A DNA stretch of 64,000 nucleotides from Sphagnum compactum (GCA_965153455.1 OZ234496.1:16918304-16982303); one strand, 5' to 3'; positions 38,285 through 50,902 are shown, numbered from the stretch's first letter. Notes: generated by a model from the letters alone, not told the origin. Program-made: numbers and translations.

Positions 38285-39902
38285 ATCCAAAGTTCAAACC
38301 AGCAAAATGGGTTAAAATAAGAAATGTTTCATAAACTTTTATAATAATATTAATAATTAATAAATAAATAAAATGAACTCACAATTCTGAGTAACACCCA
38401 TTTGGTAAACATTTCTCAAATTGTGAGAAAAAACTACATCATTCACCTTGTGAACATTTCTCAAGATGTGGGACCAAATGAAAAAAACTACATCATTCAG
38501 CTTGTGTAGTCTCTCTCTCTTTAGGGAGCACAAGGCAATAAAATTGTAAGCAAATTACAATTATACTTGGAAAGTTTGGAGTTCGGAGTTTGGACCTCCC
38601 TAATGAACAAGGTACTCCTTTTGCATTGTTGCATGATGATGACTTATGAGTCTTTTTTTTCCCACTCTTTCTTATGTGATTCTTGAGTGGTGCGTAGTGC
38701 CCATACTTGATACCTACTACATATATCTGCATTTGCCTTTTGTCAAAGCATTTGTAGCCCATTTTGTCAAAAGTTTCTCAGAGCAATGGACTTGCTTTCT
38801 GGGGATTTGCAATGGGGAAAGATGGGCGAGCCTTCTTGGTGGGGAAGGAAGGCCATCACCACCACATTATTAGTGCTGAGAACAGAGCTTGACTTGCAGT
38901 TTATTTGCATGGAATTGGTTTCATGGGTCGACTGCAAAAATTCTGCTTTGTTGGTTCTGTCCTGCCAACCTGCAAGGGGATTTTTCACCACTGGTTTCAT
39001 CATAATTTTGAAGACCTTCTTCTGACATGCTTCTCTTCTAAAGTGCCTGCCTGAACATGGTTACATCTGTGTTGATTCGGAAGAGCTTGTACAGTACAAT
39101 GTTTTTTCAGTCTCTTGCTTTTGTGGCAGGGCAACATGTTAGTCCCGTATTCGGGGTGTACAACAACGAGTACATCATTACTATTGTGCAGCTTGAGATT
39201 ATTTGAGCATGCAATTTGCCTCATGGCACCAAGCAGACTACTCAGATGGGCTAGTTGGTTGCCTTCAGTCTTCTTTTTTTCTACAATGAAAATCATTTGT
39301 GGAGGGAAAAAACCACCCCAAAAAGAAACTTATTACATGGGTGTTTTGTAAGGAGGCGAGGGAACTACATTCACTCTTTCCATAACCCTCATCTAAGCAC
39401 ATAAAAAACTTACCCAAGATTTTTTTTTAGTGTAGTTAGAGGGGCACTTTACATGAATTGAATGTTTTGCATTACATTTGTTTGGAAGATTTATACTTTA
39501 TAGGTACCCTTGTTAGGCATTATGGTGTATTGTGGTGCTAGGAATGATAGCATTGGTTTTTACACAAGACTATTTTTGTGCAAGGTGCTATAAAAAAGGC
39601 TGGCCTTGATTTCTATGCTAGGCAAGGCCCCAAGGGTTGGTTTGGGCGGGGTGGGTAAAGGTGGGGGAGGAGCTATTACCAAAATAAGGACCCGTTGCAA
39701 GGACATTTCCAAAATTGGCCTTGAGCTTGAGATTACTTGAACAAATTCACATTGGATCAAAGAAGCATTGTGGTCCCAAGAGAAAGGAAGTTCTTCCTCT
39801 AAACCTAAGAAGATGGGGTTTTTTCATTTTGCTTTTGAGGCGAGAAGGAAAGTGGTATGATTTGCGAGTCGAAGCTCCTTTTCGTATGTTCCATCAGACT
39901 TA
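38285..39902. other. Intergenic DNA, no gene seen
   Basis: The part 38,640-39,300 is less AT-rich and has overlapping frames of up to 98 codons on both strands. None shows a domain, so I see old repeat or non-coding sequence. Confidence 0.5.
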
Positions 39903-39921
39903 GGGGGGGGGGGGGGGGGGG
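39903..39921 (+). repeat. Poly(G) run, 19 nt
   Basis: An uninterrupted run of 19 G. With the 24-C run at 34.88 kb and the 12-C run at 11.73 kb it shows a tendency to long homopolymeric G/C tracts in this window. Confidence 0.9.
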
Positions 39922-40774
39922 AACCATGATTTGTAGCTTGACATTAGCACCAAGAGGAAAAAAAAAAAATGTTTAAGGTGAAAATTCCCATGAAGATTAC
40001 ACTCACAATTGTCCATAGATTTGTGTGTCATAAGTGCCACCCTTAAACAACAACAACAAAAACTGCACGGTGGAGGAAAGAGTACAAAGTCTGTGACTCC
40101 CAAACAAAACCTTAAAAAAAACTAATAATAAAAAAAAGTATGTGCCCATCCGTGCATGGCATGGTGGGTTTCATGACACACTAGAAACACCGAGATGGGT
40201 ATCTCTGATATTTTTTTGCAGTGTTTGTTTATCCACCAACACAAATTGCAGATGCCTGGACTCAACATCAAACAAGACAAAAAGGAAATTCCCCATCTGC
40301 ATTAGTTGTCAAAAGTATATATGTATCCGGCCACGACCAGTTTTGTGTCAGAAATTGTACATATTTTGGGCTTCAAACTCAACCCATCTGTGCAACCGCC
40401 ACTTTGCGGAGTGCTTTGTAAGCTTTAGAAGAAAAATCATAACCGGCAAAAACAAAAAGAGCGCATCAATACAATCCAATAGTCAGTTTTTAGATAGGTA
40501 TCCAAATACTCCAAAGTCCCAAATTCCCAAAACTTGAGTTTAAACTTCAAACTTCTATAGTGACAATATATATAGTCCTCTAGTAACTGAACTTTGTCCC
40601 AAAAACAAAGAAGGAACTTATATATAATAATGGTGTGTTTGCCAGTGTTCCATTACACACCTTTGCAACGATACCAAACGGATATGGTGGGTGACTCCCA
40701 TTCTAATCCCACCATGGTTGTTCATTCATGTGTTTCTATGTTTTCATAACTTTGGATTCCTCGTTTGCTCATAA
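39922..40774. other. Intergenic DNA, no gene seen
   Basis: Includes a 131-codon frame at 40,142-40,537 with no recognisable motif. Confidence 0.5.
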
Positions 40775-40889
40775 GTTGGGGGGAGGGGGGGGGAAGAAGA
40801 GTTAGGTGCCGATGAGGTTATGTTGCTCTTCGGATGAGGTTATGAGCCCCCATGTCACCTACCCTTCTTCCCCCCTCCCTCCCCCCAAC
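40775..40889. repeat. 34-bp G-rich/C-rich fold-back (hairpin)
   Basis: Left arm 40,775-40,808 (GTTGGGGGGA, G run, GAAGAAGAGTTAGGTG) and right arm 40,856-40,889 (CACCTACCCTTCTTCC, C runs, CCCAAC) are near-perfect inverted complements with a 47-nt loop. The loop has a direct repeat of GATGAGGTTATG. The purine-only arm could also form a G-quadruplex or triplex. Confidence 0.85.
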
Positions 40890-41615
40890 AAAAGCAACAA
40901 CTGACATGAATCTGAGAGAAATGGATGGCCGGAGGACCTTTACAGATTTGTAAGGTGTGTTTTTGGGAGGTTAGGAGGAAGATTATGCTCCGTAAAGTAC
41001 CTGCAAATACCAAGAAAGATTTTTAGTCTGGTTGTGATTTTAAAAACATCCCCCATAGTTGCACCTAACTTAGTTGGCTCTTATGGGTTGGGTTGAATGA
41101 TATAGTGATGAATGTTGACAACCACTTTGCAAAAGGGTGGTTGTCATGAGTTGGAGCCCATTAAATCACCAAGACGGTGTGATTGGTAGTTGCCATAAAA
41201 ATTTCCCATTTTCTTTCAGTACCTCTCCGTGACATTTCCATTTGTACCTCCTTATTCTTGCTTCAAAGAGACGAATAAAATTTTCACTAAGCCGCCACCA
41301 ATGATGGACCTACTACACTAAATAGTTAGCTGAGAGATATGTCAAGGACTTCCAAAATTATTATTTATGGTAGCACTACATTATGACCCAAACTTGGTGC
41401 TCAAGGTTGTTTGGATGCTTTGTTTTGGATGACTTTAGGCTACTTTGGAGAGTGGAGTGCCACCATTAATGTGGCAACAAACTACATCACCATCCCATTT
41501 CAATCCACATCCACAATGCACCATGTCATGCCATTCATTGTTGTACTCTCTAGTGATTATCCTACCCTACCCCTTGGCCATTATTGCCTTGTCTTAACCT
41601 AATTGAGAAAAATGT
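40890..41615. other. Intergenic DNA, no gene seen
   Basis: No gene or repeat recognised up to the left end of the hAT element. Confidence 0.55.
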
Positions 41616-42214
41616 GTGTGTTGGGCGGGTATCAAAATCATCCTTGGGTATCATCCAAGTATCCCGATGTGAACCTTCCAGATTATCATTTTTGGTGATA
41701 CCCTATCTGAAACCCTGATCACCGGTTCTCACTTGTGTGAGAACTAGATGGCAAGAACCAGTTGCTCCCAAAAAAATTCAAAATGTTGAGACCCGGGTGA
41801 GGTCAAACCTCTTACCCAGGTCAGGTTCTCAAACGCCCCGACCCACCCAACACTGGTCGAAATTAGGTTTAAGGTTTAAGATTAGGAAGAGGGTGCCGCT
41901 TTCCAATGGCTCCCCTCTCTTCCCTAAACCCTTCTTGTGAATAGAAATGGACTGAAGTCCTCAAGTTCTTCCTCTCCCACTTGTTTGTTTGATGTGTTTT
42001 AAGTTGCAAGGTTTGTTGTTTATTTTATGTGTTGCAAGAATTCGAGTTACTTAAAGGTTGTGGTTTTTTCTTTTTTTCCTTTAAACCTTGTTCCTTCATT
42101 ATTTAGTGTTATTTCCTCTTCTCTCTCCCTCTCATTTTTTTTCCCTTTTTATTTTCCCTTCCTTCCTTTCTCTTTTGCTTCTAATGTCTTTCATCATCAT
42201 TTCGTGTTTTTCTA

Positions 42215-42657
42215 GCTTCGCTTCATGTCTTGTTGTCTCATCTTATTGCTTCATCGTGCCTTGTTGCTTCATCACATCTTGCTAATTCATTTTGTTGTTT
42301 CGTCATGCTACTTTGCCTCGTCCTATTGTTTCACCTTGCCTTGCTACTTCATTTTGTGTTGTGCCCTATTGTTTCCCACTTCACCCTATTGCTTTATGCG
42401 CCTTGTCCATTTGCCTCATCTTCGCCTTGTTGCTTCACTTCATGCCACACCCTGTTATTTTCCCTTTTCACCTTATTACTTCCCCTCGCCCAACTACTTC
42501 TTACAATTTGGTGATTGTGTTGCTTCCTCTTTTGCCCTATTGTTTTTTTTGGCTCAACCCATTGCCTCGTGCTTTTAAGGTACCTATTGTTATTCCCTCC
42601 TGTTGTTTCATTTCACATTTCGCCCTACTGCTTGCCCTATGTCACCTGGTACCATAG
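42215..42657 (+). repeat. Degenerate pyrimidine-rich minisatellite in the hAT element
   Basis: Built from imperfect units of about 17-22 bp around the words CCTTGTTGCTTCATC, CCTATTGTTTCACCTTG and CACTTCACCCTATTGC. Because the unit lacks stop codons, all three plus-strand frames stay open for 94-121 codons. These frames (CF/LL/AS-rich peptides) are artefacts of the repeat and not genes. Confidence 0.7.
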
Positions 42658-43183
42658 TTCCTTGACCATTTCAACACATGTTCATTGAATAATTAATTAA
42701 TTTTAAAATTTTCATTTCAACAAATGGTATATTCCCAAATATTCACTAATATCCTTCACAATATTTTTTGATTTGGAAGAAATAATTTTTGAAATTTTCA
42801 ACAATTCTGAAAACAATATAATTAGTGTTGAATTGGCCAAGGTACTAGGGTATTTCCCCTCAATTTTCTTGATTACAAGTGAAGGAGCTTGGAGCATCTT
42901 AAACCTTTCAACTTGGTAAGTCTTGCCCTGTTCTTTATTTTTTGAGTTTTTATTAATGAAGTTTTTTTCTTCTGTTTTTTTTTTTTTTTCATTTTTGTTT
43001 TTTCCTTTTCTGATTTTTAAAATTATTCTTTGTTTTTCTTTTGTCTTTTGTTGTGTGTGTGTTTTAATATTTTGTTTTGTTTGTTTGTGTGCAATGTTTT
43101 AATTTTTTACAACAATAAATTTCCCTTCATTTTTTGTTAATCATGATGAGAGAAAATAGTGAGGAAATTTTGAGTAGTTTTCA

Positions 43184-43330
43184 AAACCCTAAACCCCATA
43201 ATTTCTTAAATCCTTAAACTCTTTGTTTGTAAATGCATAGTTTTGTTGATTAATTTTTTAAACCCTAAACCTCATTTCTTAAACCCTTAACCCTTTGTTT
43301 GTAAATGTTTTGTTCTAATCATCTAGTTTT
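43184..43330 (+). repeat. Tandem duplication with telo-box-like AAACCCTAAACC
   Basis: Unit 43,184-43,248 and unit 43,260-43,330 both run AAACCCTAAACC, ATTTCTTAAA, CCTTAA, CTTTGTTTGTAAATG and end near TAGTTTTGT. The unit sits inside the hAT element just before the transposase start. Confidence 0.8.
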
Positions 43331-43405
43331 GTAGTTTCCCAACTACCATTTTGGAACAAAAAATTATTTGTTTTTTCCATTAGTTTTGGATATATCCTTG
43401 AAATA

Positions 43406-45770
43406 TTGTTAATGGATCAGTCGTCTATAAATGAAAATAGAACAATTCCTAATAATGAAAGAATTGAAATATGCATGAATGATGTAATTATGGAAGAAGA
43501 GGTTGAAGAAAACCTGAATGTGCAAATTGGAAACCCTACTATGGAAACTAAAGGAAGCAAAAATGAAAAGAAGGAAACTGGAGAAGTAATAAAAATTAAC
43601 CTTAAAAAGTTGCATGTTCAAAAAAAATTCTAGAAACATCATGGGAAATTATCTTTACGTTGGAGCTTTTATTGTGTAAATGATAATGCAACAATTGATC
43701 TTGAAAATGCACAGATCATGTGTTGTATACTTTGTCATAAAAATCTAATAACTACAACGAATCCAAGAACACAAGCAAAAAATATTAATTTCACACTATA
43801 AAACAAATGGAATAACTTCTTTTTAAAAACATGTGGATGCAAATCATATGTTTATTGTAAACAAGTTTGAAGAAGAAGTGATCAATTTAGTGAAACAAAT
43901 AGAAGAAAGACATCTTGCAAAAAGAAAAGTAAATATAACTAAAAGGTCAATTTCTAAAAAAATTATTATGAAGGATTCTTTCCAAAAAGGTGTGCCATAA
44001 AATGATTTTCTTAAGGACCTTAGTCTTTTAATTGTAAAAAATAATTTAACAATTCAATTTGTGGAAAGTATGTGGCTAAAACGATTAACTTTACATTTAT
44101 GTCCAAAGTTAAATTTCCCTTCCAAAAGACAATTTTCAAAAGAAATAATATTGGAGAAAACAAAACATAATTTATTGTTGTAAAAATGATTAGTGGAGAA
44201 AACAAAACAATTATATGTTCTTCTTGCATTGGTAGAATGTCATTTTGCAACAACTAGCTTTGATTTTTTGGATATCCAAAGGAGCTTACGATGTCTTTGC
44301 GTTAGTTATTAATTTTTTGGGGAAGGATTGGCAACCAAAGCATGTGACTATTAGCTTGTTTGAAATGATAGAAACTACAGGCCAAGCCTTGGCTAAAAAT
44401 TTAATAGATTTCTTGGATAAATATGGGTTGATGAAAAAGATAATTATTTATATCAAAGATGACAAATTCTAATCTCAATGCCATGACTTATGCATTGAAA
44501 TCTGTTGTGAGTTGTGAATATTTGGGTTTGGAAGAAAGCTTCCAAGGAACTTGTTTTGGGCATGCCTTTTCAAAGGCATGTCAATATGGCACAATTGAGG
44601 AAAAGGTTTGCAAAAATTTGAAATATGTTTCCATGAAGTTTATTTAAGCATAGTTGCAAAAGTGCATCACATAGCAGTAATGGAATAAGGCTTGTGTTAA
44701 AACTAGAATTCAACCAATGAGATTGAACACACTAATGAAAACCAAATATTCTTCTGTTTTTCAATATTATTTTAGTGATTTTTTAGTTTTTACTCTTCAA
44801 TTGAATGTGAATAATAATTATTTGTTGTTCTATTTTGCAGGTTTGCTAGTAAAATTATCATGTTTCAAGAGGCATTACAATTTTGTTCTGCAATTGTGTT
44901 ATGTTACAACGAGCAAACTACTGTGAGGCTTACCAATCAAGTGCCTCCACCCCTAACTTGGCAACTTTGTCAAATTATTGTGGATTGTCTTCTCCAATTG
45001 TTTTTGCATGTATTCTTAACCAATCACATGGTCATTGGTTATTTAATGATGCATTACACTTTACAATATCGATGAATTTAAAACTTAAAGAAGAAAATCA
45101 AGTTGTTCTTTCATTTGAAAGCCTAATGGAAGAAGATTCAATTATTGCTAAGTTGGCTTTGTTGGTTTTTAATATTAGAAAGGAAGTTTGTGGTGTGTTG
45201 AATTTCATTCCTTTCATTCTTAACCAAATACAAAAACAAAAAAACTCCTAACATGATTTCTTTGATGCTAGACCTTAGGTTTAAAAGCCTTCAAATAATA
45301 TTCTCATGTGTTGGACGGGAACACATTGTTAGTCTTGTTCAGGAATATGATAGGAAGTCTTTATATCCTATGTTGATAAAATGTTATGAACATTTGTATC
45401 CTTTGATAAGGTCAAATATAAATTTTGTTGATCAATATGTTTTTGATCAGGATTGCAATTTGGATATTTTGAACAAACTATAAGTACAAGCAAACCAACA
45501 GAAGAGCTTATCAAGAGAGAGTTGTTGATTTTTAAACGGTACCAATTGGATGTTAAAAACCTCAAATGTCCTCTCCAATGATGAGAGACACATGAAACAA
45601 TGTTTCCTACTATTGGTTTTTTAGTTTGACAAATTTTGGACATTGTTGGATCAGAAAAATGAACAAAATTCTTTTTCTCATTGGTCGGAATACTTACTAA
45701 CCTTGAGAGATGTCATTTACAAACTGAAAATTTAGAAAAAATGATATTTATCAAAAAAAAACTAGTGTAG
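43406..45770 (+). pseudogene. hAT transposase pseudogene
   Basis: Would have cut and pasted the surrounding element. Pieces in order: an acidic/basic N-terminal segment (43,406-43,633); a BED zinc-finger remnant with CxxC (MCCILCHK, about 43,718) and its distal His pair in HVDANH (about 43,830), in shifted frames; core ISLFEMIETTGQALAKNLID then FLDKYGLMKKIIIYIKD (44,365-44,462); after a frameshift NLNAMTYALKSVV (44,463 on); FESLMEEDSIIAKLALLVFN (about 45,115-45,170); C-terminal LMLDLRFKSLQI, VGREHIVSLVQEYDRKSLYP (45,260-45,372) and RELLIFKRYQLDVKNLKCPL before a TAA stop near 45,580. At least two frameshifts and several stops break it. Motif order fits plant hAT transposases of the kind common in non-seed plants (from memory, no search). 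Confidence 0.7.
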
Positions 45771-46239
45771 TGACCTTTAGAATAAGAACTATTATCTCCA
45801 TCTAATTTAGTAAAATTCCTTGAAAGAAATACACCTTTAGAAGAGGAGTTAAAAAAATTTGAAAGTGGCTTTAAAAGGGATGAAATTGTTGAAATATGAA
45901 AATAGAATAAAAATAATGTTGGTTATGTTTTAGAAAATTGCTTGTAGCATCACTTGTGATTTTTTATTTTTAAGAATAAATAATAATAATAAATTTAAAA
46001 TTAAATTTGGTATTAAAAACCTGTAACCAGTTGGTGAAAACCACCAAATGTGTTCTCAAATTTATAAGAACTGGCATTGTGAGAATCAATAAATAAAAAC
46101 TTTGGTAAAACTACTGATACCCTGACCTGGTGTATAATTTTTTTCTAAAAATTAAAAAAGTGAGAACTGAAACCTTTTGTAACCTTATCGTGAAAACTGG
46201 ATGCGGGTATCAAAACAATCTGATACCCACCCAACAACA

Positions 46240-47367
46240 GAAAATACCTTAGATCTCATTATACATTTATGGTTTCATGTAAAGCCCAAGGTTTTAATAC
46301 CCAAAAACAAGTATCGTCAATCAACATATGGGCTTGGACAAGCTATAGCATTTGATGGGTACTTTTGATTTTGGCATATTGCATCTAAGGTAAACAAATA
46401 ATGTTTAGCCAATTTTGGAAACATGCCAAAGCTATTGACAACCTCATCTAATTTAATGAATATTAGAGTTCCCATTTCTAATATGACAGATGTATTTATT
46501 GATTCTTTGATGTGTTTGGAAAGAAAAGGAAACATGGATTTACATGAAAACCCTATCTACAGTTATCGATTAGATGAAACCAAATCTCTATTTTCATGAT
46601 TAAGAAAAGGCTGAGCTAGGTTAACACTTCTTTGACCAGCAACAGAGAATTCCAAAGGAGGAAAGACAAAACAGAGAACAAAGAACCAAAAAATGAAAAA
46701 CAAAATAAAACACAAAAGCAGTATGAACAACAGTGCCAGGGGGGGAAAAATATGGACCATGTGAAATAGGAGAAAAAGATATTTGAAGACATGAAAAAAA
46801 CCCCCAAAGCAATGCATGCAAACCAAACTAACCAAAAATGGTTACATCCACAACAAGCAAAAAATGACCCACCCAGTTTTCCTTCACCATGCTTTGCAAA
46901 AGAAACAGGAGAAATCATTTTTTTTTCGCCATGGTTACTTGAAAATGGCGCCGTTTTTTGAGAGGTAGTTTGTAGGCAGAAAACTACTTCTAAAATAGGA
47001 AGAAAACATCCAAAAAAAAAGATTCCAAATTTGGTTGTCAAAGCCAGAAACAAATTGTGCTGATATCAATTCATACTACAGACTCTAAGAGTGTACCTCC
47101 AGTGAAGACCCATTGGCAGAGAACTTGAATTGAATGGCAAAATCCACAACCCACTTGCAACTGCAGTCACAAAACTAAACTGTCTACACTACCCATTTCT
47201 GAGAACTCACAATTTCTGGCAACTAATCTCTGGTGTTGAACAAACTTAGTACAAAATGAGAAGGTGGTCAAAAGAATGAATGGATGTGCTTTTATTGCTG
47301 AAAACTGAGGCATGGATTTCATACCCACAAATTGTGATGTCTGAGAATAATCACTTGGGCATCTGCA
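46240..47367. other. Intergenic DNA downstream of the PAM71-type gene
   Basis: Minus-strand frames up to 145 codons (46,563-47,053) overlap one another in three frames and are Phe/Leu/Ser-rich from A-rich DNA. I regard them as non-coding. The last few hundred bases should contain the 3' UTR of the minus-strand gene. Confidence 0.55.
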
Positions 47368-50300
47368 TCACCTGACAATGTCCACTAAGGTTGCAGCAGC
47401 AAAAACAAGGAACAGTGTACCGCCCACATATGCTATCACCTGTAGACACCACGAACTCTTTTCAAACCAACTTGTATAATTTCCAAACAACATGCCAAAC
47501 AAGCTAGCTACACCATCATAAGAGGTCAGAAGCTGTGCTGTCATTCAGTAACAAAAACTCCTAGAGATGTACAGCTCACATGTGAGAAACAAACTAAAAA
47601 CTCAATGGAATATTAAAAGCTTTGAAAAGATTTTACCTTCTCAGAAATGTATGTGCCAAGAAAGGAGCCCCCCAGCACAGCCAACTGAGAAACAAAAATT
47701 ACAAATGCATGTCAACAAGTGCAAGTCCATTTATTATCCTACTGGCTTGTACAGAAAAATGTATCTCCACTCATACCCAAACAGAAATGTAGGATGCATG
47801 TCTCATGGAAAAAACAAACACATTGTACATGCTGTGAACAACCTTGAAGCTTTAGTCTAAAGTGCCTCAAGAGTACATACCGCAGTGGCAACACCATGGC
47901 CAGCAATTGCACCCGTCACTACCCCCAATGGTGAGGATGCAGCTGCCAGTGCTGCACCACCCACACAATCCTCCCATTAAGAATGCTCTGACAACAAATG
48001 CCTTAGCCAGAGACTGCAAAAGGCAGCAAAGTAACAAAAGCTCAAGTCACCTTCAAAGAACTGGAACCTGTGAAACTGAAACAAAGTGGCAAAAACCACC
48101 TTCATGACCTTGATGCGCAGAAGAATATAAGCATAGGGCCCACATACCTATTGTAGAAAAGAATGACTTGTCACCCCATTCAGCCACAAAAACAAGTGCA
48201 AAAGCAGCAGCTACAGTTCCTGCTGTAGCCTGCAAACCTTGAGCACCATCTGCCCCTACTCCTGCTATTGCCAACTCTGCCTGCACACTAAAGGACTTTC
48301 ATCACATTTGCCCACATTGAAGTAGTCACCTAACCTCCAAATGCAGCAAGCAGGCAAAACATCTACCAACATTTTTCATTCTTGCTACCAATACAGAGGT
48401 GGTACCATTCTCTTTAGACCTTCTCAGTGTAACCCAACAAAGTAAGCGCGTACAGGGAATGATCAGTCACAGAAATCAATTCAGATCCAATTGTGTTTCA
48501 GTACTCTGAGAATGCTGAAAGACGATTCCTGTCTTGAACCTACATTGCCCTTTCAGCCAGCAGGGCTATGGAAGCTCTTAACATGAACAATGTACAGAAC
48601 CAAACAAGGAATTTACCTCTTGCTGCTCTTCCTCAGCTTTGGAACCATCCATTGATGATGCCTCCAGCAGCGTTGACACTCCAAAGTAAACCAACAGAAC
48701 TACAGCTGCTAAATCATCCAATGGCAATTCCATGTTCCCAAGGCTGTAGCAGGCCCCCACTGTCAAACATAAATTGCTATCACTGTTTCAAGTAGTTACC
48801 AACTACTCCCATGGTTCACCACATGCTAGACTTTCCTGGATATGGATGTTAAGAGAAGCTGCCAAACAGGAGTTACTGAAAGAGATGAGATGTCGATGAG
48901 ATTGCAGAGAAAATCTCTGCAACAAAACATCTTTGAAGGCAATATGACAATGAATGCCATCATGAACTTATGAGAGTCGCTCACAAAAGTGTCAGACCTT
49001 CAGTTTTCATCATGAATAGCAGTAACAAGCTGCCATGACTACCTACTGCCTTCATCAGCTCCCAACAGTAGGTGTAGTAGATAAGTACAAACAGGAATTG
49101 TTGAAAGAGATTTGAACATGAATGCAAGAAGCATACCTGAATGGAAGAACACCATCAAGGTAGTGGAAGGCTCGTCCAAGCGTTACTGAGATGACCGTCA
49201 TTGCTCTGTCTATGGCAACCCTGTCAGTTAGTCAAGGTCTTCCACAGTGATTGGAAACATGAAGAAAATACTGTCAGAAGGTAACGGGTGGTGAGTGCAA
49301 CATACGCAAGTGCCCCAAAAGTTCCAGTGAACACAGCCAAGTTTGACTTGCGAGTTGCTAACAGTGCCTGCCCACACCACACATCCCCAAAATGATGCCA
49401 CAATAAACAGATGTTGCCTGCAAAAGCCCAACTGCAACACTTGCAAAGGAATGCAGGGTTTGGATGAGGATCAAATTACGATTCAGAGACACTCTAGCCA
49501 ACCTAATGGTTCGTTTTCTACAATATTGTCATCCCTGAGCATCAATCTATTGAAATGTCTTCTGCAGTGCTGCTGGTATATGAAACTTACAGCAATGAAG
49601 AAGGTCTTGTCTCCAATCTCTGAGAAAAAAATCAGTAAAAATGCCTGCAACCATTACTTAAACATAAGAAAGAAATAGATAAGAACACATTACCCTTCAC
49701 ATCACTGTATGCTCCCATTCTGAATGTAGAGAACAAATTGCGGTGGCATTTGTTCCACAACAAAGACATATAGAACGATGGGATGATGATTGAGGGGTCT
49801 TTCTCAAAGAGCAGAAGTTGCTATAGTCAAAAAGAGGTTTTGTATTTGTACAAAGAGAAAGGGAACATACCGAAGCAAAGCCACCTTGAATATCACCCAG
49901 ATTGCTAAAAATTCCAGCACTAGACTGTTCACTTGCCACTTCCGGACCTACCACTTCTGCGAGGGCTGGAGCACATGCTTGCATGCCCATGACAATTGCC
50001 CCTACCACTGCAAACTGCACTAGTGCTTGCCATTTAGGATGATCCCTTAGCAGTTGTGACAAGGAAGACAACACTTTCACAAAATCCCTTTCTCTGTCAT
50101 CCCCAGGGAAGAAGATTTCAGCCTGTGTGCTTGAATTATGAAGTGCAACAATATCTTCTAACATGGCCTCCTGTCTCTCAGGGGTGGGGTACAAAGATGA
50201 TGATGATGATGATGATGATTGCAGCAGTTTCAGCTCCTGCAAGAAAGGATCATGTTCTGTCAGAAAAGAGACATGTTTTCAGCATTCGAAATGGGCCTCA

Positions 50301-50902
50301 AGAACGACACAATTTTAGGGCAAGATCGTTGCACAGACAGATTCTTCCATTCTGCAAGCAAGCTTGGTATCTAAAGATAATGAGAGAGTTCCTGAGACAC
50401 AAAAAATTCCACTCTAAGTATGTGCTGTAAGGAGCTTGCAAAGACAGGTTCCTTTGAATCATCATCAACAAGATTGGCAGGCATCCAAAGAAGAGATTTT
50501 GAGTCTGTTCGCAAAAGGATGAAAGACTCGGAACAAGTTACCAACCTTCTTGGACTGAAGAAGAAGCTCCTCCTCCTCAGTCTGGAACCCTAAATCTTCC
50601 TCCACCTGAAACGCGGACACGACGATTCTCCTCTTGCGAGTCGGCCGACAACAGTGTAATCTCCCAGGCAATGACGTTGAGCATTGTGAGAATCTCAGCC
50701 ATGGAGATGAAGAAATTCTTCCTGAATTACTACTCTCGGTTATGGATAATAATCCTCTTGGCGCTGCTGCTACTGTGTGTTGTTGCGAGAATCTTCTCTT
50801 ACTGCTTCTGCTTGTCGTCAAGCTACTGTTATGTAGAACAAGACCACAAGAAGAAGATGTGATCTCCAGGAGCAGCGACGACGAACAACAACAACGACCC
50901 AT
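47368..50902 (-). CDS. Chloroplast GDT1/PAM71-type cation (Mn2+/Ca2+) transporter, ten exons
   Basis: UPF0016/GDT1 family; plant plastid members (PAM71/CCHA1, CMT1) move Mn2+/Ca2+ across thylakoid or envelope membranes. Exons on the minus strand: 50902-50546, 50236-49871, 49644-49591, 49367-49306, 49205-49137, 48743-48617, 48280-48148, 47951-47881, 47684-47637, 47439-47368; 452 aa, all introns GT-AG. The two family motifs are present: E250-I-G-D-K-T in FFSEIGDKTFF and E379-W-G-D-K-S in AEWGDKSFFST. Six further hydrophobic segments follow residue 240. Residues 1-95 are Ser/Arg-rich with few acidic residues (transit peptide), ending near RRIVVSA. A (CAT/ATG)n microsatellite encodes eight Ser at about residues 126-133. 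DLAAVVLLVYFGVSTLLEA and ALAAASSPLGV match PAM71 as I recall it better than Golgi members. An in-frame ATG at 51,109 would add 69 residues before the transit peptide; I prefer 50,902. Confidence 0.92.

Larger units (their letters stand above)
41616..46239 (+). mobile_element. Broken hAT-superfamily transposon, about 4.6 kb
   Basis: The left end has TGTTGGGCGGGTATCAAAAT (from 41,619) and the complement of the right end has TGTTGGGTGGGTATCAGAT (to about 46,236). These are inverted repeats with one difference over the first 16 bp. Between them lie decayed pieces of a hAT transposase in the plus orientation, in the right order: N-terminal segment and BED-finger remnant (43.4-43.9 kb), RNase H-like core (44.25-45.25 kb) and C-terminal dimerisation part (45.25-45.75 kb). 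No clear 8-bp target duplication remains. Words such as GTGAGAACT and AACCAGTTG recur near both ends as subterminal repeats. Confidence 0.7.

Noticed and set aside
42225-42657. Three long plus-strand frames in the pyrimidine-rich region
   Set aside because: All three frames are open because the repeat unit lacks stops; the products are low-complexity.
46563-47053. 145-codon minus-strand frame that looks like a membrane protein
   Set aside because: Phe/Leu/Cys/Ser richness follows from A-rich DNA on the plus strand, and three frames overlap.
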